Shown one piece after another: positions 43,772-53,348 of a stretch of DNA of 64,000 nucleotides. This DNA is from FEN-1297 sp963710735 (GTDB taxonomy: Bacteria; Bacteroidota; Ignavibacteria; Ignavibacteriales; Ignavibacteriaceae). Made by a program: the position numbers and the translations under genes. The notes beneath the pieces were generated by a model. The model ran no database searches, was not told the DNA's origin, and saw only the letters and a program-made list of their open reading frames with translations. Positions within the stretch are counted from its first letter, which is position 1. The number at the start of each line of letters is the position of its first letter. The stretch spans positions 62,001 to 126,000 of the forward strand of contig CAVQBN010000006.1 of assembly GCA_963710735.1 (NCBI GenBank), in the 5' to 3' direction.

Positions 43772-44175
43772 ATGGAATCTTCGAATAAATATGAAAATAT
43801 AAATGAAATTGAAAGCTTGGTGAGAAACCTAAATAAAGCCTGGATAGAAAAACGCATAGAGGATTTGTATACATTTTTTCATAAAGATGTTGTTGCTTTC
43901 TACCCGGAGGTATTAAAAAAATTGCAGGTAAAGATACAATGGTAAATAGCTATAGATAATTTATTAATACAGCTACAATTCACAAATTTGAAGAGTTAAA
44001 GCTTGATGTAAATGTTTTTAATTTTACCGCAATTGCTCAATTAACTTTTTTAATAGATTATGAAATTCAAGGCAAGATTCATTCTGAAAAAGGCAATGAC
44101 ATTTTGGTATTAAATAATTTTAATAGTGAATGGAAAGTTGTATGGCGTACCCAAATTCCAATTACATCCAATTAA
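43772..44175 (+). pseudogene. SnoaL/NTF2-like protein, broken
   Basis: An ATG with a good Shine-Dalgarno (AGGGAGGA) opens a frame (MESSNKYENINEIESLVRNL, then KAWIEKRIEDLYTFFHKDVVAFYP) that ends at 43945. A one-base shift near 43910 gives PGGIKKIAGKDTMVNSYR, then a TAA where a glutamine codon is expected, followed by FINTATIHKFEELKLDVNVF to the stop at 44173-44175. The pieces together fit a roughly 130-residue NTF2-like (DUF4440/SnoaL) protein with the usual closing WKVVWRTQIP. Two lesions, so decay is more likely than a single sequence error. Confidence 0.7.
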
Positions 44176-44190
44176 GATTTTTTAATCAGC

Positions 44191-45315
44191 TTAATTAACA
44201 TTCTGTTGAAGAACAATATTACGAATTTTTAGGTCTTCAATTATTTTAGAAAAACAATTTTCATCCGCGCCCACATATTCGGGTGGTGAGATGCCTTTCC
44301 TGGTAAAATCATTATTCAATACTCTTCTTGCAACTGAAGAACATGTATAACCGGTTGTTCGTGACATCGAAGTAATATTCTTATTGTCATCATATTTATC
44401 AAAAAGTTTATAAGTATATCCTATTGCTTCCTTCTTTTCCGTCCCTTTGATCCTTACAAGCATTGCAGTAAATTCAGGCTCACCCGGAATAAGTTTCCAA
44501 TGCGGGAAAAGTATCTTAGAACTGAAATCCATTGGCTTTATCTTCTTCCCTTCAATTTCAATTTCCTCAATGCCAAAGAATCCTGCATCCTTAAGAAATT
44601 GGATATGCCCAATATGCCCGGGATAACGAAGTGTTTTTTCTTTCATGTTTGGTATTTTCATTGTATTCAATAGAGATCTCAATCCATCAGTGTTAAATGC
44701 TTCTAAAGTACCTACCGGATCAAATTCAATTAATTCAGGTTCAGACAAAGCAGATTTTATTATGAGTTTTCCATTTTCAATAATTCTAGCCGGTCGAGTA
44801 TATTCTTCAATAACATCGATTGGTGAAAAAGGAGCTTTGTATTGGAAAGGCAATGTACGTTTAAATGGAAGTCCGCCGACAAAACATTCAAATGAATCTA
44901 TTTCCATTTTACTATTGTGCCATCCTAAGATTATATTACTCAATCCTGGTGCGACACCGCAATCAATTACTGCTGTAACATTTTTACTTTTAGCTAATTG
45001 GTCTAGCGCAAAAGGGTCCTCTTCAAAGAATGATATATCGACAACATTCTTACCGGCTTCAATGATTGTCTTTAATGTATTAAAGCCCATAAAGCCTGGC
45101 ACAGCGCCTATTATTAAGTCAAAATCTTTTATAATTTCTTTTAATAATGTTGTATTTGAAATATCACACGTTACTACCTTCAAATTATACTGCTCTTTTA
45201 ACTGCTGTAACTTATCTTTATTAAAGTCGATACTAGTTACGGAATAATCATTAGCAAGGTCAATTGCGATAGCGCTGCCAACCATACCGGCACCTAATAC
45301 TGCTATATTTACCAT
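44191..45315 (-). CDS. saccharopine dehydrogenase family oxidoreductase
   Basis: The start is taken at ATG 45315, seven to eight bases after AGGTGG; an upstream GTG at 45327 would overlap that ribosome site. About 374 residues. N-terminal Rossmann motif VLGAGMVGSAIAIDLA and IDFNKDKL, then the conserved VIDCGVAPGLSNIILG and a C-terminal domain with FPHWKLIPGEPEFTAMLVRI. This matches the lysine 6-dehydrogenase/saccharopine reductase-like group. Reaction is probably NAD(P)-dependent on an amino-acid substrate; it is not certain that it belongs to lysine metabolism. Single gene. Confidence 0.85.
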   Translation of the reverse strand: MVNIAVLGAGMVGSAIAIDLANDYSVTSIDFNKDKLQQLKEQYNLKVVTCDISNTTLLKEIIKDFDLIIGAVPGFMGFNTLKTIIEAGKNVVDISFFEEDPFALDQLAKSKNVTAVIDCGVAPGLSNIILGWHNSKMEIDSFECFVGGLPFKRTLPFQYKAPFSPIDVIEEYTRPARIIENGKLIIKSALSEPELIEFDPVGTLEAFNTDGLRSLLNTMKIPNMKEKTLRYPGHIGHIQFLKDAGFFGIEEIEIEGKKIKPMDFSSKILFPHWKLIPGEPEFTAMLVRIKGTEKKEAIGYTYKLFDKYDDNKNITSMSRTTGYTCSSVARRVLNNDFTRKGISPPEYVGADENCFSKIIEDLKIRNIVLQQNVN

Positions 45316-45327
45316 ATTATGTTCCAC

Positions 45328-45642
45328 CTATGTAAAAGATTTTAGGAAATATTAACGTAATCCTAAATTAAAAAATAATCTTGATGTGCTTTACATCCAA
45401 TATGAATAAAAATAATTTTTCATAGTTTTGAAGCAGTCAATTTATTTTAACTTTACAATATTCAGAAAATATAAATGAGGAGTAGGTTATATTTATTAAA
45501 CAATTAGTTTTAGACCTCAATCCTATTATAACAATTCCTATTCTTATTTTAGAATAACTTTTCAAAAATATTTTGGTGGAAAGAATATAAATAATTTTAT
45601 TGGTTAATACTGCATAGTTAAAAATATAGTAAAGGTTTCAAT
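45328..45642. other. intergenic region between divergent genes
   Basis: About 315 AT-rich bases between the saccharopine dehydrogenase-like gene and the TauE gene. I see no hairpin, repeat or frame worth reporting. Confidence 0.5.
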
Positions 45643-46479
45643 TTGAATGTAATATTATTTACAATGCTAATTTGGGCAGGCTCTTTCTCTGCAGGATTTT
45701 TGGGATCGCTTACAGGTCTTGGGGGAGGCGTTGTAATTGTTCCGCTTTTAACTTTAGTATTTGGGGTTGATATACGTTATGCGATCGGAGCTTCACTCAT
45801 TTCGGTTATAGCAACCTCGTCGGGTGCTGCTTCTGCATATGTAAAGGAAGGATATTCCAATATTAGAATAGGAATGTTTTTAGAGATGGCAACAACCGTC
45901 GGGGCTGTGGTCGGCGCATATCTTGCTGGAATTACACCGGCAAACATTATTGCAATTATTTTCGGTTTAGTTCTGCTTTATTCAGCTGCTCAAACTTTTA
46001 GAACACGTAAAGGACAGCATATAACCAATGAACCAAATAAGCTTGCCGAAAAGTTAAAACTTAATGGAACCTACCCCGAAAAAGGTAAATTACAATCATA
46101 TACAATGCAGAATATTCCCGGCGGTTTTGGAGTGTGTTTTACTGCCGGAACTCTTTCGGGTTTGTTAGGAATCGGCGGAGGAGCTGTAAAAGTGCTCGCG
46201 ATGGATCAGGTAATGAAGATACCATTCAAAGTATCTGCAACAACAAGTAATTTTATGATAGGCGTAACTGCTGCTGCAAGTGCAGGTATTTATTTAAGCA
46301 GAGGTTATATCGATCCAGGACTGGCAATGCCGGTAATGTTAGGTGTTCTTCTCGGTTCAATATTCGGAGCAAAAGTGCTTGCAGTAGCTTCTTCACATTG
46401 GTTAAAAATATTATTCAGTATAATAATTTTTATAATGGCATTTGAAATGATTAAAAACGGAATTTCAGGAACAATTTAA
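45643..46479 (+). CDS. TauE/SafE family sulfite/organosulfur anion exporter
   Basis: A 278-residue protein with about eight transmembrane helices in two repeats, each with a glycine-rich signature: GSLTGLGGGVVIVPLLTLVFG near the N-terminus and GTLSGLLGIGGGAVKVLAMDQ in the second half, as in TauE/SafE (DUF81). TTG start, preceded by AAAGGTTTC. The family exports sulfite, sulfoacetate or other small anions. The DUF1634 gene starts immediately after its stop with no gap, the usual pairing for this subtype. Confidence 0.9.
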   Translation: MNVILFTMLIWAGSFSAGFLGSLTGLGGGVVIVPLLTLVFGVDIRYAIGASLISVIATSSGAASAYVKEGYSNIRIGMFLEMATTVGAVVGAYLAGITPANIIAIIFGLVLLYSAAQTFRTRKGQHITNEPNKLAEKLKLNGTYPEKGKLQSYTMQNIPGGFGVCFTAGTLSGLLGIGGGAVKVLAMDQVMKIPFKVSATTSNFMIGVTAAASAGIYLSRGYIDPGLAMPVMLGVLLGSIFGAKVLAVASSHWLKILFSIIIFIMAFEMIKNGISGTI

Positions 46480-46866
46480 ATGAAACAGAAAGTTGAAATC
46501 CAGCAGGATAAAAACATAGAAATTATAATGAGTAACCTGCTTAGAGTTGGGGTAATCTTAGCAGCTTCTTTTGTCCTTTTTGGAGGAATTCTTTATTTAA
46601 TTCATAACGGTTATTCATTGCCAAATTACAAAACATTTAAAGGAGAGCCTTCATCACTTAAAAACATACCAGAAATTTTTAAAAATTTATTTTCATTTAA
46701 TACCGGCGCGATCATCCAGTTCGGTTTAATTTTACTTATTGCAACACCCGTAGCACGAGTTACTTTTTCTGTATTCGCCTTCCTTTATGAAAAAGATTAT
46801 ATGTACATCGTATTTACATTAATTGTTTTGTCAATTTTGTTATACAGCTTCTTTGCAGGAATGTAA
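46480..46866 (+). CDS. DUF1634 family membrane protein
   Basis: A 128-residue protein with three transmembrane helices and the DUF1634 pattern (MSNLLRVGVILAASFVLFGGILYL; FQFGLILLIATPVARVTFSVFAF). It abuts the TauE gene (ATG directly after the stop), so it is translationally coupled. DUF1634 proteins are found beside TauE/SafE transporters and are presumed accessory subunits; the mechanism is unknown. Confidence 0.88.
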   Translation: MKQKVEIQQDKNIEIIMSNLLRVGVILAASFVLFGGILYLIHNGYSLPNYKTFKGEPSSLKNIPEIFKNLFSFNTGAIIQFGLILLIATPVARVTFSVFAFLYEKDYMYIVFTLIVLSILLYSFFAGM

Positions 46867-47101
46867 TTCTATTATCATAAGTGATAAAAAATTTGTTTCA
46901 GATAATCTTCATATAAAATAAAAATTATGCCACACTAATTTTTGTTTAAATCCTAGTCCTCAATTCTTAAAATTCAATTTTATTTAGATCACAGTTTTTA
47001 TAGCTGATGATAGAGAGCACCTGCAGAAATCATTTTAACTAATTAATCGTCTTAAACATTATAAAATAAAACAGCGAATTAACGACTTTTTGGAGGCAAT
47101 T

Positions 47102-47842
47102 ATGTTTTACCTAAATATTTTTAAAAAAACAAAAATAATTTCAATGATAATATTTGCTTTATTTATTGGAATAAATTTTAATCTTTTAGCTTTCAATAAT
47201 TCAATGTCTCTTTCTCAAAGGGTAAATAATGCTATCTCGAATTATTATTATCAAAGTTTTTACATATCGGCAAATCGAAAAGGTATAGTAAAAATAGAGG
47301 GCCAGGTAAATTCTTTATATGACAAGTATAATATTTTTGATATTGCATCAAAAGTTCAGGGTGTAAAAGGAATAGAGGATTTTATTTCCGTAAATACCCA
47401 ACTTCTTCCTGCTGATATTATTAAAGATGGAATTGAATTTAACTTAAAACTTGATAAGCATATCCTTGAGCCAAATCGGATAAAAGTTATGGTTGTAGGC
47501 AACGGTATTGTAATATTAAGGGGAACAGTCAGTTATAATAAAGAAAAATTGCAGGCAGAAACAGTTGCTTCACAGGAAAAGGGAGCAACGGGTATTGTAA
47601 ACCAGATAAAAGTCCTTCCTAAAAGAATAGCACTAAGCAGTAAAAATCTTAGAGTAGTTGTCCATGACGTCATAAAAGATAATTTCCCCCTTGATAAGCA
47701 TGTTAAATTTTCTGTAAAGAAAGGAGTTGTTACTCTTGACGGACACTCACATGATATGTGGGGAATCGATCAACTTCCAAAAGATTGTTATGAAATTAAA
47801 GGTGTTAAAAAAGTAATTAATGATATTAAACCAATCGCATAA
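47102..47842 (+). CDS. exported protein with three BON domains
   Basis: Start at ATG 47102, seven bases after a GGAGG ribosome site; a TTG 12 bases earlier would overlap that site. About 246 residues with a signal peptide (about 1-33) and three BON repeats, roughly 38-100, 110-175 and 180-245, each with the beta-alpha-beta pattern V(K)IEG(Q)V or VILRGTV or VTLDGHS followed by a hydrophobic KGVK/KVIND segment. BON domains bind phospholipid or periplasmic surfaces and occur in OsmY-like stress proteins. A long hairpin follows at 47893. Confidence 0.85.
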   Translation: MFYLNIFKKTKIISMIIFALFIGINFNLLAFNNSMSLSQRVNNAISNYYYQSFYISANRKGIVKIEGQVNSLYDKYNIFDIASKVQGVKGIEDFISVNTQLLPADIIKDGIEFNLKLDKHILEPNRIKVMVVGNGIVILRGTVSYNKEKLQAETVASQEKGATGIVNQIKVLPKRIALSSKNLRVVVHDVIKDNFPLDKHVKFSVKKGVVTLDGHSHDMWGIDQLPKDCYEIKGVKKVINDIKPIA

Positions 47843-48252
47843 ATATTTTTTATGAATTGACTTATATTTTTCTAAAATTGGAGTTAATAATTACTAATTG
47901 ATTTGTAATGCCTTTCAAAGGTTACAAATCAATTAGTTTAATATGAACAGGCCATTTATATTTTAATTCTACTGCCTATAAAATATTTGTTATACTCATG
48001 AAACGATTATAAACTGCCTTTGTATTCTTATTAAAATGCTTTTCCTTGTTTAATATATTTTTATAGAAGAATATTTAATTGGCCAAATTGTTTCTTATCA
48101 CAGACTATATATAAATATTCATTTAAAATTTTTGTTTGAAATAATGGGATTAATTTAAGCATAGCAAATTATTAAATAATTGCGGTTTTTAACATAAAAA
48201 ACATAATTACCAAGAAGGAGTTCTAATAATTTAGATTATGCATGGAGAAACA
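47843..48252. other. region after BON gene with one strong hairpin
   Basis: About 410 bases. It holds the hairpin at 47893-47937 and otherwise AT-rich sequence with no gene, plus an AAGGAG at 48214-48220 that lies too far from the next start to serve it well. Confidence 0.5.
47893..47937. terminator. 16-bp perfect inverted repeat hairpin
   Basis: ACTAATTGATTTGTAA (47893-47908) pairs perfectly with TTACAAATCAATTAGT (47922-47937); the loop contains a nested CCTTT-C-AAAGG. It is 50 bases past the BON stop, so a terminator is plausible, yet the arms are far longer than usual and no clear T-run follows. Confidence 0.55.
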
Positions 48253-48783
48253 ATGGTATCAAAGTCAGATGATTTTTCAATAGATGATACCAATATTGAA
48301 AAATTAGTAAAGTTCCTCGCCGACAAAGATGGATTAAAAAGGCAGGTAGCCAGAATTTCATTAGTAAAAATCGGAAGGCCGGCAATTCCATACCTTGAAA
48401 AATTGCTTAATGCAGAAGAATACAGAACCTGCTGGGAAGCAATTAAGGCGATCAGCTGCATTCCCCACGCAGATACAATTCCGGCTTTACTAAAATGTTT
48501 GGATGATAAAAACGAAGATATTCGCTGGGTTGCGGCGGAAGGAATGATTGAATTAGAAAAACATGCCGTAAAACCTTTATTGAGATCAATTTTAGCTAAC
48601 TATGAATCAGTAAACTTCTGTGAAACTGCTCATCATATTTTAAAAGAATTAGTAATCCGAAAATCATTTAACGACACCACAAATTTAATTCCTATGCTGA
48701 TTAATAGAGATATGGAGGATACACAAATCCCTCTTTCGGCAAATGCAAAACTTGCCGAATTAAATAAAGAAAAGAATAAATAA
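48253..48783 (+). CDS. HEAT-repeat protein
   Basis: Start taken at ATG 48253 because GGAG lies five bases before it; ATG 48238 is also possible. About 176 residues with repeated helical pairs: VKFLADKDGLKRQVARISLVKIG, IPYLEKLLNAEEYRTCWEAIKAIS, IPALLKCLDDKNEDIRWVAAEGMIEL and VKPLLRSILANYES. This is a HEAT/PBS-lyase-type solenoid, normally a protein-binding scaffold. No enzymatic residues. Its stop is eight bases before the stop of the convergent MetX-like gene. Confidence 0.85.
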   Translation: MVSKSDDFSIDDTNIEKLVKFLADKDGLKRQVARISLVKIGRPAIPYLEKLLNAEEYRTCWEAIKAISCIPHADTIPALLKCLDDKNEDIRWVAAEGMIELEKHAVKPLLRSILANYESVNFCETAHHILKELVIRKSFNDTTNLIPMLINRDMEDTQIPLSANAKLAELNKEKNK

Positions 48784-48790
48784 AAAATAT

Positions 48791-49813
48791 TTACCTTTCT
48801 AAAAATTCGTTAACAACTTTATTAACTGTATCTATTTCACAACCGGGTGCAAGATGTCCGCAATCATTATTTAATTTTACTAATTGCGCATTTATCATTT
48901 TTGCAAAGTTTATTGCAGGGTTAGGATTAACCATATGATCCTGCAATGAAGTTATAATCAGCATTTTTGCTTTTACAACGGCTGCTGCTTTTTCCATATC
49001 TTCATTGAAGGGAAAAGAAACATCATGCACTAAAATTGCCTTTAGCTGGCTTCTCCAATCGTATACATTAAATTCCCTGGAAAAGCTCTTCTGAAAATCT
49101 TCAATAAAAGTTTCAAAGTCTGCAGGTTTAGTATGCGTTACTCTGTATTCAGGTGTGGTTATATTAAGTGCCGTAATATCAGCTATAGCTTTCATTATCA
49201 TTTCTTTAGGTGCATTACAATTCAATTCAGTATTTATAACCTGCAGTTCAGTATTCAAAAGAAGTTGATCATAAGATGTGATTTTGGGAGAACCAACCCA
49301 GGCGACGGCTTTATCCATAAAATCCGGATACGAAACAACCCATTGAAAAGTCTGCATTCCTCCCATTGATCCGCCCATTATACAAAAAAGATGATTGAGC
49401 CTCAGTTTTTTAGTTACAAAATTATATTGAGTATTTACCATATCCCTTATATCAAATTCGGGAAATTTTTCGTTGGGCTGTAATTTACTGTTAGAAGGCG
49501 AAGATGAAACTCCGTCTCCTAAAGCATCAACAGCAATAACAAAATATTTAGTGCTGTCTGCTATTTTACCCGGGCCTATTAAAAATGAAAGCCCGGCGGA
49601 ATTTCCCCCGAACCAGGTTGGAAATAAAATTGCATTAGTTTTATTACTGTTCAATTTGCCATAGGTTCTGTACCCTATTCTGCAATCCTTAATAGTTTGA
49701 CCGTTTTCAAGTTTAAAGTTCCCAAGATCGGCATACTTTTGAATTGATTGAGCAGAGACAGCGGTATAAAATATTATTATAAAAAATACGGATGTTAATA
49801 ATCGCTTTAACAT
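48791..49813 (-). CDS. exported MetX-like alpha/beta hydrolase
   Basis: A 340-residue protein with a signal peptide (about 1-21) and the homoserine acetyltransferase-like fold: FPTWFGGNSAGLSF, the nucleophile elbow in IMGGSMGGMQTFQW, and a late aspartate in ITSLQDHMVNP and histidine in NDCGHLAPGCE. MetX enzymes are cytoplasmic, so the signal peptide and missing methionine-pathway neighbours suggest an exported esterase or acyltransferase of the same superfamily instead. Convergent with the HEAT gene. Confidence 0.82.
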   Translation of the reverse strand: MLKRLLTSVFFIIIFYTAVSAQSIQKYADLGNFKLENGQTIKDCRIGYRTYGKLNSNKTNAILFPTWFGGNSAGLSFLIGPGKIADSTKYFVIAVDALGDGVSSSPSNSKLQPNEKFPEFDIRDMVNTQYNFVTKKLRLNHLFCIMGGSMGGMQTFQWVVSYPDFMDKAVAWVGSPKITSYDQLLLNTELQVINTELNCNAPKEMIMKAIADITALNITTPEYRVTHTKPADFETFIEDFQKSFSREFNVYDWRSQLKAILVHDVSFPFNEDMEKAAAVVKAKMLIITSLQDHMVNPNPAINFAKMINAQLVKLNNDCGHLAPGCEIDTVNKVVNEFLER

Positions 49814-49953
49814 TTTTGTTCCCTGAATTATAAATATTGGTTTTTACATCTCAATTAAACATTTTAAAACTAATGAAAAGTTAACACTATTACACATATT
49901 TGTTTTTCAAATGACTAATTTTGTAAAACATTAGAAATATTTATAAAGAATTA

Positions 49954-51513
49954 TTGAGAATAAAATTGTTAAAGAAATTCAACCAGAAAATAAGTGAAGG
50001 AATTTTATTTACAGATCAATATCAGCTAATGATGGCGCAGCTTTATTATAATATGGGAGTTCACGAAAAGCCTGCACAGTTTGATCATTATTTTAGGGAA
50101 TATCCTGATTATGGTTCGCACAAAGCCGGGTACTGTGTTAATGCCGGACTTGAATGGCTTATCGATTGGATGCAGAATTCTTTTTTTACAAACGAAGAAA
50201 TTAATCTCCTAAGAGGGCAAAAAACTTCCGGAGGTAAACAGCTTTTTTCAGAGGATTTTCTTAAATGGCTTTTAATAAATGGAAATTTTAAGAGTATCGG
50301 TTTAAAAGCAATTCCCGAAGGGCGTGTTGTTCACCCTTTTGAACCTTTAACTGTTGTACAAGGCCCGCTGGCTATTGCTCAAATTTTAGAAACGGCTTTG
50401 TTGAATCAATTGAACTTTCAAACTCTTATTGCAACAAAAGCTTCAAGGATAAAGGAAATGGCAAGAGGCCAGCTTTTATTGGAGTTCGGTGCAAGGAGAG
50501 CACAGGACAGAGGAGCAATTGCGGGAGTGCGCGGCGCTTTAATCGGAGGAGCTGATTATACCTCTAATGTTGGAATCTCCCTCCTTCTTGGTTATCCTCC
50601 TAAAGGAACACATGGACATAGCATGGTTCAGCTTTTCATTTCCATGGGAATGACAGAATTGGATGCATTTAATTCATTCGCTGAACTTTATCCTGATGAT
50701 TGTATTTTATTAGTAGATACAATTAATTCTCTGGAAAGCGGAATTCCCAATGCAATAAAAGTTTTTGAAAAGCTTAAGAAAAAAGGCCATCACCCTATTG
50801 GTATTCGGCTGGATTCCGGGGACCTTGCTTACTTAAGCATACAAGCAGCCAAGCTGTTAAACGAAGCAGGTTTTACAGATGAAAAAATAGTACTCTCAAA
50901 TGAACTGGATGAAATGAACATTTGGCAGATTATTACTCAAATAATACAGGAAGCTCCTAAATACGGAATTGAACCCGATGGTTTGATAAAAAGACTCACG
51001 TTTGGAGTCGGAACAAGATTGATAACCTCATCCGGCGATGCTGCTCTTGGAGGAGTTTATAAATTAGTTGCTGTAAAAAATGATGTGGAGTGGGACCCTA
51101 TTATAAAAATTTCCGAGACTCCCGAAAAAATTCCACTTCCCGGAAATAAACAAGTGTGGCGGTTATATAACAATAAAAAAACAACGGCCGATTTAATTGG
51201 TTTAAATGAAGAAGAGATTAATTCATATTCAACTTTCTCACTGCATCATCCAACCGACCCCGGTAAACACAGAAAGATAACTCAAAATCATATTTCCAAA
51301 TCAGAACCTTTATTAATTGAAATTTTGAAAAACGGCGAACTGATTTATAACTTTCCTTCAATTGATGAAATCAGGAAAACATTATCTAATGATCTTGAAT
51401 TATTGGACCCTGGTGTAAAAAGACTTATAAATCCTCATGTATATCATGTTTCATTAACCAATAAATTATGGGACTTAAAGCAGAGGTTAATAAGTGATTT
51501 GACAAACGATTAA
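49954..51513 (+). CDS. pncB: nicotinate phosphoribosyltransferase
   Basis: A 519-residue enzyme converting nicotinate and PRPP to nicotinate mononucleotide in the Preiss-Handler NAD pathway. Diagnostic parts: LFTDQYQLMMAQLYYNMG near the N-terminus, FGARRAQDRGAIAGVRGALIGGADYTSN, GTHGHSMVQ with the phosphorylatable histidine, IGIRLDSGDLAYLS, and LTFGVGTRLITSSGDAALGGVYKLV. The start is a TTG at 49954; another TTG at 49966 is possible and no ATG lies before the conserved region. Confidence 0.93.
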   Translation: MRIKLLKKFNQKISEGILFTDQYQLMMAQLYYNMGVHEKPAQFDHYFREYPDYGSHKAGYCVNAGLEWLIDWMQNSFFTNEEINLLRGQKTSGGKQLFSEDFLKWLLINGNFKSIGLKAIPEGRVVHPFEPLTVVQGPLAIAQILETALLNQLNFQTLIATKASRIKEMARGQLLLEFGARRAQDRGAIAGVRGALIGGADYTSNVGISLLLGYPPKGTHGHSMVQLFISMGMTELDAFNSFAELYPDDCILLVDTINSLESGIPNAIKVFEKLKKKGHHPIGIRLDSGDLAYLSIQAAKLLNEAGFTDEKIVLSNELDEMNIWQIITQIIQEAPKYGIEPDGLIKRLTFGVGTRLITSSGDAALGGVYKLVAVKNDVEWDPIIKISETPEKIPLPGNKQVWRLYNNKKTTADLIGLNEEEINSYSTFSLHHPTDPGKHRKITQNHISKSEPLLIEILKNGELIYNFPSIDEIRKTLSNDLELLDPGVKRLINPHVYHVSLTNKLWDLKQRLISDLTND

Positions 51514-51625
51514 AATTTTTCAATTAAGGCATCTAACTTCAGTGGGGAAATCAATTAAAAACTTCAGAAATTAAAGAACAATGTGCTTTTTATCATTTCC
51601 CACACTAATAGGGTGATAAAAACAG

Positions 51626-51681
51626 TTGACAGATGAAAACAAATGCTCTATATTTCGACCCGTCAAGTAAATCAGTCGAAA
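51626..51681 (+). promoter_or_regulatory. sigma70-type promoter and TetR operator
   Basis: TTGACA (51626-51631), 17 bases, then TATATT (51649-51654) form a consensus-like promoter. An inverted repeat TTTCGAC (51653-51659) and GTCGAAA (51675-51681) overlaps the -10 region and the start of transcription, the expected place for the operator of the TetR gene that begins at 51692. Confidence 0.7.
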
Positions 51682-51691
51682 GATTAGAAAA

Positions 51692-52306
51692 ATGTCTCAA
51701 GAAGATAGCACAAAAGAAAAAGAAACAATAATAATTGAAGCGGCACGCAAGCGCTTTGCTCATTACGGTTTTTCCAAAGTTACCATGGACGAAATTGCCG
51801 GTGATGTTGAAATGGGAAAGGCTTCACTTTATTACTACTTCCCTACAAAGGAAGATTTATTCAGATCAGTTATTTCACAAGAACTGAACGAATTGCAAAA
51901 GAATATTGAATTGATTCTGAATGAACCGAATTCAGCTTCGGGCAAACTTAAAAGCTATGTTGAACAACGAATGCTGTTCTTCCAGAAGTTACTAAATCTC
52001 GGGACACTAAGTGTTCACGCATACTTTGATACAAAGTCGATGTTTAAGAAAATATTTTTAGACTTTGCAGAAGTTGAGAAGAGTTTAATTAAAAAAATTA
52101 TTGACGAAGGTAAAAAGACAAATGAATTCAGCCATGAATTAAATGAAGATACTGCCGAAGTTTTTCTTCATATACTTCAGGGACTTAGATGTAATGTTCT
52201 TAGATGGGCAAAAGGACAGGGAATTGATGATAAAATTAGAGAAAACTTACAACGGGAAATGAGTATTGCAACGGATATTTTTATTCACGGAATTAAAAAA
52301 AGATAA
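51692..52306 (+). CDS. TetR/AcrR family transcriptional regulator
   Basis: A 204-residue regulator. The N-terminal helix-turn-helix spans about 12-58, with IIEAARKRFAHYGFSKVTMDEIAGDVEMGKASLYYYFPTKEDLF, the classic TetR pattern. The C-terminal ligand-binding domain (about 65-200) is family-diverse. It heads the efflux operon and lies 35 bases before the HlyD gene. It should bind the inverted repeat over its own promoter and be released by an exported compound. Confidence 0.93.
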   Translation: MSQEDSTKEKETIIIEAARKRFAHYGFSKVTMDEIAGDVEMGKASLYYYFPTKEDLFRSVISQELNELQKNIELILNEPNSASGKLKSYVEQRMLFFQKLLNLGTLSVHAYFDTKSMFKKIFLDFAEVEKSLIKKIIDEGKKTNEFSHELNEDTAEVFLHILQGLRCNVLRWAKGQGIDDKIRENLQREMSIATDIFIHGIKKR

Positions 52307-52340
52307 TTAAAGAAATTTTATTTAATAAGGAAAAATATTT

Positions 52341-53345
52341 ATGGGACAAGATGAAGAAATGAAAAACCAAAACAATCCAAATCAGAAAGGATTAAACGAA
52401 GGTGCAGATCAAAAAATCGATGATGTACCGATGTTCAAAAAGAAAAAAATTATAATTCCATTCTTCATAATTCTTATTGCAGCAATAATCGGGGTCTATT
52501 GGTACATTGGACAGTTAGGTTACGTCTCTACCGACGATGCTTTCGTGGACGGGAACCAACTATCTGTTAGTTCCAAAATTCTTGGAAGAATTACCAACCT
52601 AAAAGTTGATGAAGGCGATTCGGTTAAACAAGGAGAATTGCTTGTAAAGCTTGATTCAACAGATTTAAAAGCGCAGGAAAACCAGGCTAAAGCAATGCTC
52701 GCCCTTGATCAGGAAAGTATAACACTTGCAAAAGTTAATGTTGAAAAAGCCCAGGATGACTTCAACCGTGCACAGACGCAATTTAAAGATAATGTAATTC
52801 CAAAAGAACAATTTGATCATATGCAAAAAGCCCTGGAAGCTGCAAAGGCAACTTACAATATTTCTTTATCAAAGGTTGGAACTGCAAAAGCACAATTAAA
52901 AGTTATAAAAACACAACTACAGAATACTGAGATATTTTCACCGATGGACGGTGTAGTCGCCAAACGCTGGGTACTTGCCGGCGATGTTGTTGCTCCGGGA
53001 CAGCCTATTTTTACAATTTATAATCTTAAAGATATTTGGGTAACTGCTGACTTAGAAGAAACTAAACTCGCATCAATTCATATTGGAGACACTGTAGATA
53101 TTTCCGTGGATTCTTATCCTGATCAAGATTTTAAGGGTCAGGTATTTCAAATCGGATCAAACACAGCATCGCAATTTTCACTTATTCCACCTTCAAATGC
53201 GTCAGGAAATTTTACCAAGGTTACACAGCGAATTCCAATAAAAATTTCTATTAAGCCTGTAGCTACAACTGGGCAGCAAGACCCGCCTAAAAATATAAAG
53301 TTGTTGCCTGGAATGTCTGTAGAGATTAAAGTTAAGGTACAATAG
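52341..53345 (+). CDS. HlyD/EmrA membrane fusion protein
   Basis: A 334-residue periplasmic adaptor: acidic/polar N-tail, one transmembrane helix at about 37-55 (IIIPFFIILIAAIIGVYWY), then the biotinyl-lipoyl half-motif VSTDDAFVDGNQLSVSSKILGRI, an alpha-helical hairpin coiled coil (about 100-180) and the second lipoyl and beta-barrel region with FSPMDGVVAKRWVLAGDVVAPGQPIFTI. It connects an EmrB-type pump to a TolC channel. Three bases separate it from the emrB gene. Confidence 0.92.
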   Translation: MGQDEEMKNQNNPNQKGLNEGADQKIDDVPMFKKKKIIIPFFIILIAAIIGVYWYIGQLGYVSTDDAFVDGNQLSVSSKILGRITNLKVDEGDSVKQGELLVKLDSTDLKAQENQAKAMLALDQESITLAKVNVEKAQDDFNRAQTQFKDNVIPKEQFDHMQKALEAAKATYNISLSKVGTAKAQLKVIKTQLQNTEIFSPMDGVVAKRWVLAGDVVAPGQPIFTIYNLKDIWVTADLEETKLASIHIGDTVDISVDSYPDQDFKGQVFQIGSNTASQFSLIPPSNASGNFTKVTQRIPIKISIKPVATTGQQDPPKNIKLLPGMSVEIKVKVQ

Positions 53346-53348
53346 TAA

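Noticed and set aside
44645..45247. 200-codon frame antisense to the saccharopine dehydrogenase-like gene
   Set aside because: Shadow of the real gene, Ser/Asn-rich and without motifs.
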